Shown: in pieces, positions 25,801-37,600 of the stretch
Numbering within the stretch: position 1 is the first letter of the stretch
How the letters are laid out: each line of letters begins with the position of its first letter
NCBI RefSeq assembly: GCF_965363235.1
Contig: NC_134851.1
Coordinates: 34,376,321 to 34,440,320, forward strand
Length of the DNA: 64,000 nucleotides
Direction of reading: 5' to 3'
From: Mytilus galloprovincialis
Taxonomy: Eukaryota > Mollusca > Bivalvia > Mytilida > Mytilidae
Translations under genes and position numbers: made by a program
Notes under the pieces: model-generated
What the model saw: the letters and a program-made list of their open reading frames with translations, nothing else
Told to the model about the DNA's origin: nothing
The model's database searches: none

Positions 25801-28638
25801 GATTATTTTTTAGTTTTCTATGTTGTGTCGTCTGTACTATTTTTTGTCAGTCTGTCTTATAATTTCAGCCATGGCGTTGTCAGTTTATTTTCAACCTATG
25901 AGCTTGACTGGTTCCTCTGGTATCTTTTGTCCCTCTTTTTGAAAGCCTTCTGATGAACATCTGTCGTATACCTTCTTGTCCTTTGATCTTTTGATTGTTT
26001 TCTTCTCTGGTGATCAAGCTGAAAATGACAGAACGATATAAATTTCGAAATAAAAGAATAATCCGTTAGACTGGAAATTGATATCATCATATTCCTTTAT
26101 GAACATCATAACAGAAAACTCAAACACAAAGTAGATGTTGAAATACGAGCCTTCCTCCTTCGATAATATGACAATAAGCTTTACCGTCTGTAGTTATTTT
26201 ATTCTTTATTTTCGTACGGAAGCTACTATATAATGGGTACTTTTTAAAAACATTGAAACTGTCTTAAAGTTTGTAAATATTTTACAAACGCCTTTAAGAT
26301 TGAGTTTTCCGTAAGTTAGTTATGTGTCCCAGATGACTTCCATTTCCCCTCATACTTACAATTTAATCTTACATAAGTGAGAGGTTTATCTAGCTAAAAT
26401 ACCAGATTGAATTAACTCTTTTCTAAAATGACTGTATCAAGTCAGGAATAAGACAATTGTTGTCCATTTTTTTGGTGTGTTTGAGATTCAGATTTAGTGA
26501 TTTTACGTTTAACTGGTTTTTTGTCCCACCGGTATAAGCTACCTTTTCATCTTTTTCTCACAGGGGTTCTCATTGCTCATTGCGCAAATTAAACTTTTCC
26601 TTTTTTTCTTCTTACTTTCCTCGGTTCCTTTTTTGAATTGGGGGGGGGGGGGGGGGGGTGTGTATATAATCTTCCTATTTATTACATCATAACTCACTTT
26701 GCAAGAATGACAGGTTTAAACGAAATGTAAACAATTAATTTTAGTTTGTATATGACTTGTCCTTACGACTGTTTTGCTAGAAGCAACACTGATGATTCAT
26801 ATGTAGGTGAAACGCTCTTTTTACATTTCAAAATTACAATTCGTAAATATATGATGCGCATCTGCCTATCGCATTAAAATTGATTTTATGCATTAATGAT
26901 AGCTTAAATCTTATAGGTTATGATCCATTTAAACTGAGGTTAAATTCCCCTATTTTATCTCAACGGTGGCCGTTGACCATTTGTTAATTTTGATGTGGTA
27001 ATTATATTGTATGTATTTTCTTCTTTACAGAAAAACTGGGAACAAAGACCAATGTGCCCTTGCTAGCTACACTGATTCCGTCAGCTATAATTGTTGTAGC
27101 AGTTGCTGTAATTTATATTGTTATTGCGAAACGAAAACATCAACGAAAAGGTAATTTAAACAATAGATATAGGAAGATGTGGTGTGAGTGCCATCCAAAT
27201 AACAATTTATAAAAGTAAACATGAATAACTGTATTTGGGTGAACCAGTATGTACTAAAGGCTCTATGTGTTTGATCTTTATAATATTTCCTTTAATATGT
27301 CTTAATCTTTTTACGGCAGTGATATGTGTGTGTGTTTTTGTGTATAAAGTATAATCAGTAGGTTTTCCATATGTAAAATTTTTACATTAGTTTTGGGTAT
27401 ACAAACATTAGAAATTTTCTTCTACCATATGATCACCGTGGTTTCATTATTATTCGTTGGATGCCAATTTTCGTGGATTTCTTGGGTACAGATGCACCAC
27501 GAAATTAAATGTACAACGAATAGCAAATTTTCTCGAGGCTTGTGTGCAGACGTCGTCAAAACCACGAAATCAAATATTCACGAAAATGCATTTTTTTTAA
27601 TCGACGAAAATTGATACCCATGAAAAGAAATAAATCCAAAGTATGTAAACACAGTCGAAAGTCATATTAGTATTAATTTTAAAGTCTCGACAAGTTATCT
27701 AAAATTACATTTTAAAATATATACCATAAAATCGAGAAAGGAAATATAGACCATAGAGAAGACAACAGCCGAAGGCCACCAAGGAGTCTTCAATGTAGCG
27801 AGAAACTTCTGCACCCGGAGGCGTCCTTCAGCTGGCCCCTTACAAAATATGTATACTAGTTCAGTGATAATGGACGTCATACTAAACTCATAATTATACA
27901 TAAGAAACTAAAATTAAAAATCACAAGACTAACAAAGGCCAGAGGCACCTGACTTGGGACAGGCGCAAAATTGCGGTGGGGTTAAACATGTTTATGAGAT
28001 CTCAACCCTCCCCCTATACCTCTAGCCAATGTAGAAAAGTGAACGCATAACCATACGCACAATAAAATTCAGTTCAAGAGAAGCCCAAGTCCAATGTCAG
28101 AAGATGTAACAAAAGAAAATAAACAAAATGAAAATAATACATAAATAACAACAGACTACTAGCAGTTAACTGACATGCCAGTCTATTTGTATATAGGTTT
28201 GATAAAAAAAAAATGCTGATAATATATATAAAGAAAATACTAGATTTGTTAGATAAGAAGGATGGCATTATAGCAACTTAGCATTTGACAGGCATGCATT
28301 CTGAATATTTCCAGTATAGAATAGTAAGGTTCTTCTTTGCTAAGATGCCAAGGTAATTGTGATAAATTTCAAACACATATCTAGAAATTGAGAAATGAAG
28401 GTATCCACCGACACAAAGGGTTTCCAGTTTAATTGTAAACAATTTTTATGTTACTTGAATAAATCGGAAAAAAGGAAGTGTATAGTTCCAAACACACTTA
28501 AATCCCTTTGGCGCTACAAAATGCCCTTAGTTAGACTAATTTCTATTTTTAGAAACAAAGAACAAGAACAAAATGAATGGCAAAAACATACCAGAAGATG
28601 AACGATGTTTGCCATCGACTAAAGGCAAGTCATATTAA
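22843..28638 (+). CDS. Receptor gene A: two-Ig-domain type I membrane protein
   Basis: Predicted exons: 22843-22888, 23027-23338, 24569-24985, 27031-27150 and 28553-28638. All internal junctions are phase 1 with GT-AG introns, and the joined frame gives 326 residues and a stop. Residues 1-16 hold a short hydrophobic signal-like core (MFLVICTF). Ig1 (about 20-115) has Cys35, Trp51 and Cys100 with an L-x-I-x-N and Y-Q-C pattern. Ig2 (about 124-215) has Cys139, Trp155 and Cys204 and matches Ig1 at more than half its positions, so the two look like an internal duplication. A stalk of about 40 residues carries N-glycosylation sequons (NAS, NLT, NDT). The membrane helix is about 267-291, followed by the basic stop-transfer AKRKHQRK. 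The tail is short, basic and has no ITIM or ITAM. Ig1 alone has two extra cysteines (61 and 83) where Ig2 has serines. The last exon can simply read to its TAA at 28636. A GC donor at 28625 would instead allow a further exon. The domain assignment is firm; ligand and function are unknown. Confidence 0.8.
25120..25435 (+). repeat. Mollusc-type interspersed repeat in an intron of gene A
   Basis: Contains GTGCGTCCGTTCGTCCGCGT, CTTGAAACTTACTATACATT and GAATCCGTGTACTGGGGACA, a block I recognise as widespread in molluscs. Non-coding. Confidence 0.55.
25715..25950 (+). mobile_element. Retroelement 3' tail in an intron of gene A
   Basis: Plus-oriented copy of the same tail (CACATGTGGAACAATATCTG through GGTATCTTTTGTCCCTCTTT). 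It lies between the Ig2 and membrane exons of gene A. Confidence 0.6.
26640..26658 (+). repeat. Poly-G tract, 19 bases
   Basis: Uninterrupted run of 19 G followed by TGTGTATATA, in an intron of gene A. Confidence 0.9.
27385..27625. repeat. MITE-like repeat in an intron of gene A
   Basis: Internally palindromic composition with repeated TTTTCGTGGATTTC and inverted CACGAAAT/GAAAATTGATACCCA elements. Also seen as a chance ORF, which I do not accept as a gene. Confidence 0.4.
27725..28195 (-). repeat. Interspersed repeat B, minus copy in an intron of gene A
   Basis: Closely matches the 21945-22460 copy. It lies between the membrane exon and the last exon. Confidence 0.7.
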
Positions 28639-28639
28639 A

Positions 28640-29380
28640 ATAAAACAACAATACTAGATCATTGTTCCGCATATATTTTGTGTTATAATGGTACACAAAC
28701 TGCATTGCTCTCAAAATGAGCAAAGTAGTAGTATAATATAAATTTTGCTATAGAAGTATTGATTACAACAACTAGTTGGCTGTTTAGTTCGATACAAATA
28801 CGGTTATAATTATTCTATATTAATTGTAATAGACTAGCGAATCAAATGGACGTCCTCTTAAGAATATAATAAAATAACATGAATTATGACATTCAATAGG
28901 TCTTCACTGAAACTGGTTTAGTAGTAATATTTCGTCGAAATATTTGAAAATAAATCTAGAATTAAACTATTAAACGGAAATATTGTTTATAGTTATTCTT
29001 ATTTTTCGATTTTTCTACAGTAGTTAACAAGATCATTTATGGTGCCTATTTTACAGCATTAGATGCAAGTTTGTACATTTAATGTTTTTTTTTGTGATAG
29101 CCGTGGACAAAGTCCAAACCTAACACAAAAACTAGAGCTGATGAAATAAAAAGGACGAAAAGTAATTTCTAAACCCGGAAAAGGAATCAGATGTATGCTC
29201 ATAAGAATTGTACATTCCTTATTTTAAAAGAATGTTTACTGAATCAAACAGTATCCGTTAACAATCATATCCTAAATAATAGCATTTGTGTTTCTTTTCA
29301 GATGAATGCTTGTAAACAAAAGTAAATTCTAGGATTGAAGCTACTGTCCAGTCATATTATAACAGTGTTGTTCTTAAGAA
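28640..29380. other. Region after gene A with possible alternative last exons
   Basis: If the GC donor at 28625 is used, the acceptor at 29099-29100 leads to a seven-residue end (AVDKVQT and stop, 29101-29123). The one at 29300-29301 leads to DECL and stop. Neither adds a signalling motif. Confidence 0.3.
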
Positions 29381-29384
29381 TGAT

Positions 29385-29835
29385 GGAAGCAAAAAGTGAA
29401 ATCACAAAAATACTGAACTCAGAGCAAAATCCAATCGGAAAGTCCATAATCACATGGCACAATCAACTGACAAAACACATCAAAAACAAATGGACAAGTA
29501 CTGTCATGTTCCTGACTTGGAACAGGCATTTTCAAATATAGAAAATGGTGGATTTAACCTGGTTTTAAAGCGCTAAACCTCCCACTTTGTTGACAGTCTC
29601 ATCAAATTCCGTTATATTTACAATGATGCGTTAACTAAACAGACACAATAAATAAAATAGTCAAAATATGGATACAGCAGTCATCAGCGTGTAACAATTT
29701 TAAAAGGAACAATTTAACAGAACACAAAAATACCATTCTACAAACACATTCATTGATTCGCGTGTCTGACATCAGAAAATTTTATACGTCACATATATTT
29801 GTCGTTCAATGTATATACAAACGTCGTTGTCAAAT
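29385..29835 (+). repeat. Interspersed repeat D, copy downstream of gene A
   Basis: Contains AGTGAAATCACAAAAATACT, CCTGACTTGGAACAGGCATT and ATTTTATACGTCACATATAT. A second copy at 37955-38395 matches over most of its length; fragments occur at 9680-9850 and 59955-60030. Confidence 0.65.
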
Positions 29836-29839
29836 TCCA

Positions 29840-32800
29840 GCAAACTATTTTCAATTGCTTTCATAAAGAACAATCAATTGAGACATTGCAGAAAATGTCT
29901 ATAAATGTTTTGTAACAGTTTATTATTATCAAATTAAAGTATGTGTTCGTCTTTTCTTTTTTTTTTGCCTCTTGTTGAGCTCTATTTGTACGTTGCTTTT
30001 AATTTGTTTTCATTTGCTCTTGCTTGATAAATTTTGTCTCAAATTTTAAAAGTTTTTTGAGCTTTCATTTTTAATACAACTCATTGATAATTTTTATGTA
30101 GAATTTCATCGACGTTTTCGTTTCCTTACTTTTAATTTCCAACGTGGAAAATAACAAGTTTTCCTCTCCTTTTGATTTTGTTATGTTATACTTTTCTTTC
30201 TTAAATGCTTCGTTTGTGATAATTTAAAATAGTTTAATTAACTATGTACAGTTCATCTTTTCCATCAAATTCTACATTAAGGGTTCCAAAGATTCGCATC
30301 TTAACTTTCATCTAGATATAGACACTGAGGTTCATTAGAGTATGACACTTGAAAGATATGATCCCAATCGTCCTTTGTACACTTTCAATATACCGGTAAA
30401 AGCTTCCCAGAACTGTATGGACTTCGAAAGAGGCATCAGCAGTTGTGATTTGGGTAGCATAACTTACTTTATCATCTTATATTTACCTTCTTATATACTG
30501 AACGTCTTTTGACAAATATTTAAAAAACCTACACACTCAATCCTGTTTTAAAGAAGTTAATTTCAATCTCATTCTGTAATCCTATATTTTAAAAAGTCGA
30601 CATATAATAGAAATTGTTATCAAGAGTGATAAGGGTCACAAGTTCAAATGACCCTTGCCTGATCTTGGCTATATTGGTCAGAACAGGATTTCTTTTTTGA
30701 ATGGGTATTTATTTGCGGTTAAGTGTTCAGATAGTTTCAGGTAATTTTCCTTACATAAAAAGTCCTTCAAATATCCAAGTGTTCAAATGATTATGAAAGT
30801 TATTTTCCATTCCTTTGATGTATTTGGGTTTTTTTTATTTTGCCATTTGATAAAGGATTTTCCTTTGAGTCCAGTCTTTCTGCTATTCTATTCTGCATAC
30901 TTATATGACATAAATATTAACCAGGGAATGTACTTGAAAGTAACTTCCATTTTAGTAGTCTCAGCTTCTTATTCTAAGTGTTATGCGTTTTCCAAAGAAG
31001 CAAAAAAAATCTAACATGTCTAACTGACAACACCCAAGTAAAAAAAAAAGAAAAAAAAAGATAAACAGCAGTGAACGAAACACAATAAAGAAACCTTAAC
31101 GCGTGGCAATATGAACCCCACCATTAATCCGAAGTTGATATCAGGTGTGTTTGAAGGGATAAAATACTGGGTTAACTTTTCATCAAAGAAAAAGCAAATA
31201 TCTTATAAATAAGGTCATTCAAGTGTTTTGTCAAATTAATTGATAAAAAATATCTAATATCTCTTTCTGGGTTGTGTCTGTGTGGTGTATGTTAGCACGT
31301 TTTGGCTGCTGACTTTAAGGTGTTGTCACATTGGCCTATTGTGTCTGTTTTGGTTGCTTATCAAGTTTTATCAATATGCCAAATCCACAAACAACTGTCA
31401 ATTGTGATGTTCAGCTATCTATCGCAAACTAATTACGTTTGATTTTTCTACACTCAACGCATTGTTAATGATGGTCGGTTGAAAACAAAACTTTACGACA
31501 AAACCAATGATTTCGGCTTACCAATTGTGTGAACTTGCCATTTTCTATGCAAACAGAGAATATATGTCCGAGTTGATACTGTTATAATATTCCATATCCG
31601 TTTTACAGATGTCAGATAGTAGATATGTTCCAAATGTCGTAACTGCAATTCCACCCCTTTCCCTAAATGAGACCTACCGCATTATTAGTTATTACCGGGT
31701 TTGTACTCACATGAGCAACTCGACAGGTGCCTTATGAGTAGCAGGATCCGCTTACCTTTCCGGTTTACCTGAGTTGTCTATGATGTGTTTTTTGTTCTGT
31801 TTTTTGTATGGTTGTCCCTGTTTTTAGTCATGGGGTTTTCGTTTTTTTTTGTCTTGTGGGTTTGATTGTTCCTTGATACCTTTCATCGTTCTCTTCTTTA
31901 AGACCATATTAAACCAACCATTTCATACCTGTACCAAGTCAGGGTTATGCCGGTTGTTTTCACTTACTCATTTGATTGATAATCTATTGCAGTATTCTCA
32001 TATTTACTGATTTAAGCAAGTCAACATGGCGGCTCCTTAGTTACTAAATGTCAACTGTGGATTTCAAATAATTTAACGAGAAAAAAATGTAAATAAAGAT
32101 CACAATACATTTTGGTTGAGATTTAAAAGAATTAAACACAATTTTCTTAAAATTTTCTCTGGTAATTTAAGAAATCATTGATGCATAAGCTTTAAGTTTA
32201 TTGGGAAATATTTAGCTTCATCTAACAGGGGGTAAAAAAGAACAGCTTCACATACGCCAAACCCACCCTCGCTTCAATTTCATATTTTGTTTTTAATAGA
32301 ATCTTTATAATTCATTTAAGCCATACACTTGTTGAACATTTACACATGGCCTGGGCCGTGATATTCGTTAATTTTATCCCTCGATTACGCTCATGATACA
32401 ATTAGAATGTCACAGCCCATGCCATTTATGGCTTCCATGAATTATTTCTTAATTTAACAAACAACAGACAAAAATACAGAGAGGTATATATAAGAAGATA
32501 GGCTAAACAAACCTTTCGATTCAATAGATACCAGGATGCAAAAGTACTCATCAGTGACGCTTGAAACAAAAAGGTGAGAAAGGCCATATAGACTACATGC
32601 TTGATTTTTTTTTATCAAGAAGTGATACATCTACTAAAAATCAAGTGTAAAATATATTGCAGTGGTCAAGATAATTTACATGTAGTTTTACTGAATATGT
32701 TTAGATGTCGATCCCTGTCTATTAACGAAGATGGTTCCATAGTTTATTCATCCAAACAAAAATTTTACACAATTTGTTAAAAATATGAATTCATTACCGA

Positions 32801-34625
32801 CATTAAAAGTATGCATTGGTTGAAAGTCGCGAATTTCATAACAAACATGATTAATAACGTATTAGCTCATAAATGTTGCTCTGTTTTTAATTTTCTATGA
32901 ACTGTATGGTAGATTTAAAATATAGAGAAATTGGAATTTGAGCTTTTATCGTTGTATTTTATTTCCGTGTATTGACCTTGTAACATTTAGCTACATTTAA
33001 AACTTCCCATGTAAACTGAGTCATCAATCAACTGGTTTGTTGTAAGTTTATTTTTCGATATAGGAATTTTAATTCCCTTTGGTATCTTTCGCCCTTTTTC
33101 AATATGTTCAGTTTAAAAACCAATATCCAAGAAAATCCTATTTTCCATAGTTTTTGACAAAACAATGTACCAATGTTAAGCGTATGAAAAATCTACAGAG
33201 TATTATTTCCCAGCAAATTGTCAATGACTTATTTCTTAAAAAACAAGCATACGGATTCTTAGTTTGTTTCTGTCTTTCCAGTTTCGTTATTTAAAATTAG
33301 TATTTCTATCAATTTAAATAAGTACATGTGTATTAAAATCGTTGTAATTTTGAAACAGACTAACAAAAATCCTAAAAGTAGGTATTTTTAATTTTGGCCG
33401 ACTAGTAGTGTTTAATAGAATAGACTGATAAAATGTCTAAATCACAAAGCAATAACTGATTAACCATGTTAACGATTTATATGCGTGAATGTTTCAATAT
33501 ATTGGACGAGATGTTTGGTGCAAACGTAGTCGAAACGGTCAAAATGTTGTTTGTGGTTGGAACATGATTCAAGGAATACATGGAATAACAGACTGTTGAC
33601 TTATTTTCCATAGGAAGTTGTTAATTCAACATAATAAAATAAAAAGGTCAATAGGCGGAAATGAAACAATATACAATTCAATTATAAACAAACGACAAAA
33701 ACAAAATTTTCCAATTCACTATTATGTATTATTTTAAAAACCTGTCAACCAATACAGTTAACGTGGACATAATACACATTTAAGTAAATGGTAAAGTGCA
33801 TTAAATAATATTATTATAGAAATATTAGTAATCAGAAAATTTAGATTTATTCACATGTTCATTCATTTGAGGTTGATGTTTTTATAGTCTCAGGGGGTTA
33901 ACTTATTTTTGTTATTATGTTGCTGTTAATTTTTTAATCTAGCAAATGGTTGACAAAGATATACATTTTTGAAATACTGTGAAAAAACTGATCTGGTATT
34001 TTAAAAACATCTTTACATCATAGGGTAAAATTTAAAAAGCAACCCACACCCACTGCGATACCTTGTTTGAAATCATTGAAAACTATTTGACTCTCCTAAC
34101 TGTGCTTTTGACTTTGCCCTTCAACTGCTTTATTTGATTAGCTCGGATAAGTTTGATGGAGATTATTTCGCGTCTGATGTTGAATTATTGTTTATTTATA
34201 ATCTTTGATGACTTTAAAAGTCTTTTAAATTTTGATAAAACGGTGTGAGCAAAGGTTCCGTGTTTCAGACCATTCTTTGACCTATAACTGATTACATTTT
34301 AAACGTTGTTACTTGGAGAGTTTTCTCATTGGCACTTTTATTACATCTTCTTATTTTTATCGAAACTCTTACTGAACAATATTGTTATAAAGATACACAA
34401 TTGCAACCGGTTGTACAATTTCTTCTTAATAGCTTAATCATCACTCTGTTGAACATGTTGAAAGAAAATATATTTTCGGTTACATTTTTAAGTCATTTAT
34501 GATAAAAAGACCTAAAACGCGAATAATACAATATAATTCTTTTCTTTTTTGGAATATAACAAAAAAAAAATCTAAATGAAGTGACACTTACAAGCTATCT
34601 ACAGTTATTCTTGGTTTTACATATT
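29840..34625. other. Intergenic region between genes A and B
   Basis: Apart from the retroelement copy at 31455-31895, a repeat E fragment near 32520 and a repeat C fragment near 34310-34360, I see no coding exon. The 5' untranslated exon and promoter of gene B probably lie here but cannot be placed. Confidence 0.5.
31455..31895 (+). mobile_element. Retroelement 3' end copy, plus orientation
   Basis: Begins with a readable but broken DGRLKTKLYDKTNDFGLPIV stretch followed by a stop, then the standard tail ending in TTGATACCTTTCATCGTTCT. A dead copy between genes A and B. Confidence 0.6.
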
Positions 34626-34655
34626 TCAGATTTGGCGAAAGGAATTTGTTACAAA

Positions 34656-37600
34656 ATGCCATCAATCTTAACTTTGATCATGTTGATGGTGGGAACAGTT
34701 TATATCGAAATGGTGCCAGGTATATATAAACATAGAATATTATGAATAAGAAGCAAACGAACGACAAATATAAAGCCAATCAATATACGAAACGACGCAA
34801 ACTAATCGATGATATTTGACTTTGTTATCGTGTCTTATGACTTTGGATATCTTTGCTTGCATCTCGCCAAAAAGAATTACTAAATATAGATAAATGTTTA
34901 CTACTCCGACTCTCAGATTAAAACATTCAATCTCTTTCTGTCCTGATTCAGCAAATATCATCTTACATCAACATTGTCTCAGTATACTGTTTTTTTTAAG
35001 ATTTTCTGTGAATGTACGCCTGTTCTAATGTTACGAAAATAGTTTTAATTTGATAAAATAGGATTATCGGAACACCTGTATTGTGGTGTATATTATTCTA
35101 TGATGTATGCAACAATCTGTTTCCGGTTTTCATAAGAAAGAATGTTCCAAACGTGAACAAATCTCTAAGGTCGTGGACCAAATACGTGTAATGACTTAGG
35201 CACAATCTTATTCGATTATCTATGCACTAAAACACAGCAAACAATATTTAAAGTAAAAATATATTAATTTATGCATATGTTTTCATGTCTTTATTTATTT
35301 TATGCCGATGTTCAAAACGATGCAATTTGACTGTTTTTGAATTTTGTGAGTAAAGTTAAGAAGTTTGATTCTTAAAAGTAAATAGATTTTGCTCTTATAT
35401 ATAAATTCCGATGTCTGACAAACAAAAAGGCTTTTATTACTTTTAAAAGTACAAATATGTTTCTCTAATATGTTTGACCTGAAAAAAAAATAGATTAAGA
35501 ATCCAGTCGCTTATTAGTGTTGTTATCATTCCCTTTCGAATCGAGTAAAATCCTGCTATATCTTATGGTCGTATGTCAACTGTTAAAGACTGTGTCATTA
35601 GATTTGCTTCCGTAAAGATTTTTTTTTAAAGCAAACATTTATAGATAGAGACTGACAATAATATTCTTGATTACAGGCATTATGAATGATATAGTCCCAA
35701 AGATTGTTCAAAAGGGAGAACAAGTTGTCTTGAAATGTTGTGGCTCTGGAGATGACAGGACTTGGTTAGGACCGGATACCAACAATGTATCGCAAAATCA
35801 TTTACTCTACTTTTCAAAAAATATCATTAACCCGAAACTAAACAAGTCAAAGTACTTCGTTGAGAAAAATGACAGAAACTATGATTTGATCATCCTAAAT
35901 TTTCAAAACGAGAATACTGGCTTTTATGTATGTAGATTTTCAAATAATGGAGCATTTCATGAGACCAAGTTCAAAGTCTCTTTGAAAGGTTTGTATACAA
36001 TATCATACCCTGAATATGATCGATGTTTCTTAATGATACCCGTAATACAATACGGTAAATAATGTCCGATAGTAAGTCAACCTGAAGTTCCTTTAAAGAT
36101 GTTGCTTGTTCACATTCTTGATTCTTCAGTTTAATATACATTTCAGTTTGGACATGAGTGGTAATGAGACAAATCTTTACGAGAGTGCAAATGAAGTAGA
36201 TGTTAGCAATTATGACAACTGTACGACCTTTATCAATGAGAAAAATTTATACAACAAAGAAAACCATAGGCCTTTTTAATAAATCTATGTAACTTTTTAA
36301 ACGTGCATTTTTATCAGACTTTTTATATCAAGTATTTTAATTATGGTTCAAAACACTAATTTTCAATTGATCGTTAAAATATGAAAAGGGCTTGTTTCTG
36401 CGAACAGAGTTACTTATTTATTTGTATGTTTGAATGAAACAGACCAAGCCTAAACATAACTAAAAATAACTTTAAGCTTTTAACTTGAAGTTACAAAATG
36501 TTGCCCTTCTGATAACAAGTAAAAATGAGTTAATCTTAAAAATCAGAACAATACATTTTTATACGGTTTCCAGTCTTTCAGTCAACATGCGGACTCATCC
36601 ACAGCGTTATATTATGTACTGTTCATGCTATTCACTCTCAATCAATAGATATCAGTTATGTTTGAGTTCAGACTGTGTAGCAGTTCTTTTATACCGGGAA
36701 AAACCAGTAAACAATTATTGACTTTTGATTATGTTGATACAATGATTTATTAACCCTAGAGATATGATATTCACCGCGGCCAACTACATATGAATCAAAT
36801 ATACAGATATACATATATATATATATATATCTTTGGTTGATAAATCATTGTATCAACTAACATCAACTAAAGTCAATACTTGATTTAGTAAATGAATTTT
36901 TATCCATCTTTAATTTTGTAGTATTGGCTTAATTTACTGTCAAATAAATAGAAGTTTTTAACGACCTTGACTGGCTATACATCCCTTTGATGGTCGACAT
37001 GGCTGGTGTCGTTTTGGACATTCAATAATTTAGTTTAACCATATGGTAGTTGGTATAATTTAGAATGACAAAAAAAAAGTTAATAAAAAATAAAATTATG
37101 TAAAAATTTTAATAATTAAACAGTTAAATGAATAAATGAATTCATGTAATTTACTGTTATCACTGTTCCCTATTTTTACACTAAATCAGTCATGTGATTT
37201 TGCAGTTTCTAATTTTCATAAGTCGAAATTTACAATAAAGATAACTAAAATCATAAACCCCAAATACAAAAAGAATATATAATTTCACAGAAAACAGGAA
37301 AAATAACCGATATAAACGTTATCTTCGAAAATCCACATATAGGTGCACGGACGCTGTTCCAAATCGTAAAATAACCTCTTGAGATTTTGACGCGATGAAT
37401 TAAAAGTTTTATCAACAAATGATTTTAAATGCTTTCAACCGATAAGAAAACAGAAAAGGGAGAAGGTTTAGTACCATTCAAACGGTTAATCCCTCTGCAA
37501 TTGTTTGCACCTGTCCTTAGTCAGGAGTCTGATGTTCAGTGGTGGTTGTCTGTTTATAAGTGTTTCTCGTTTCCCGTTTTTTATATAGATTAGACCGTTG

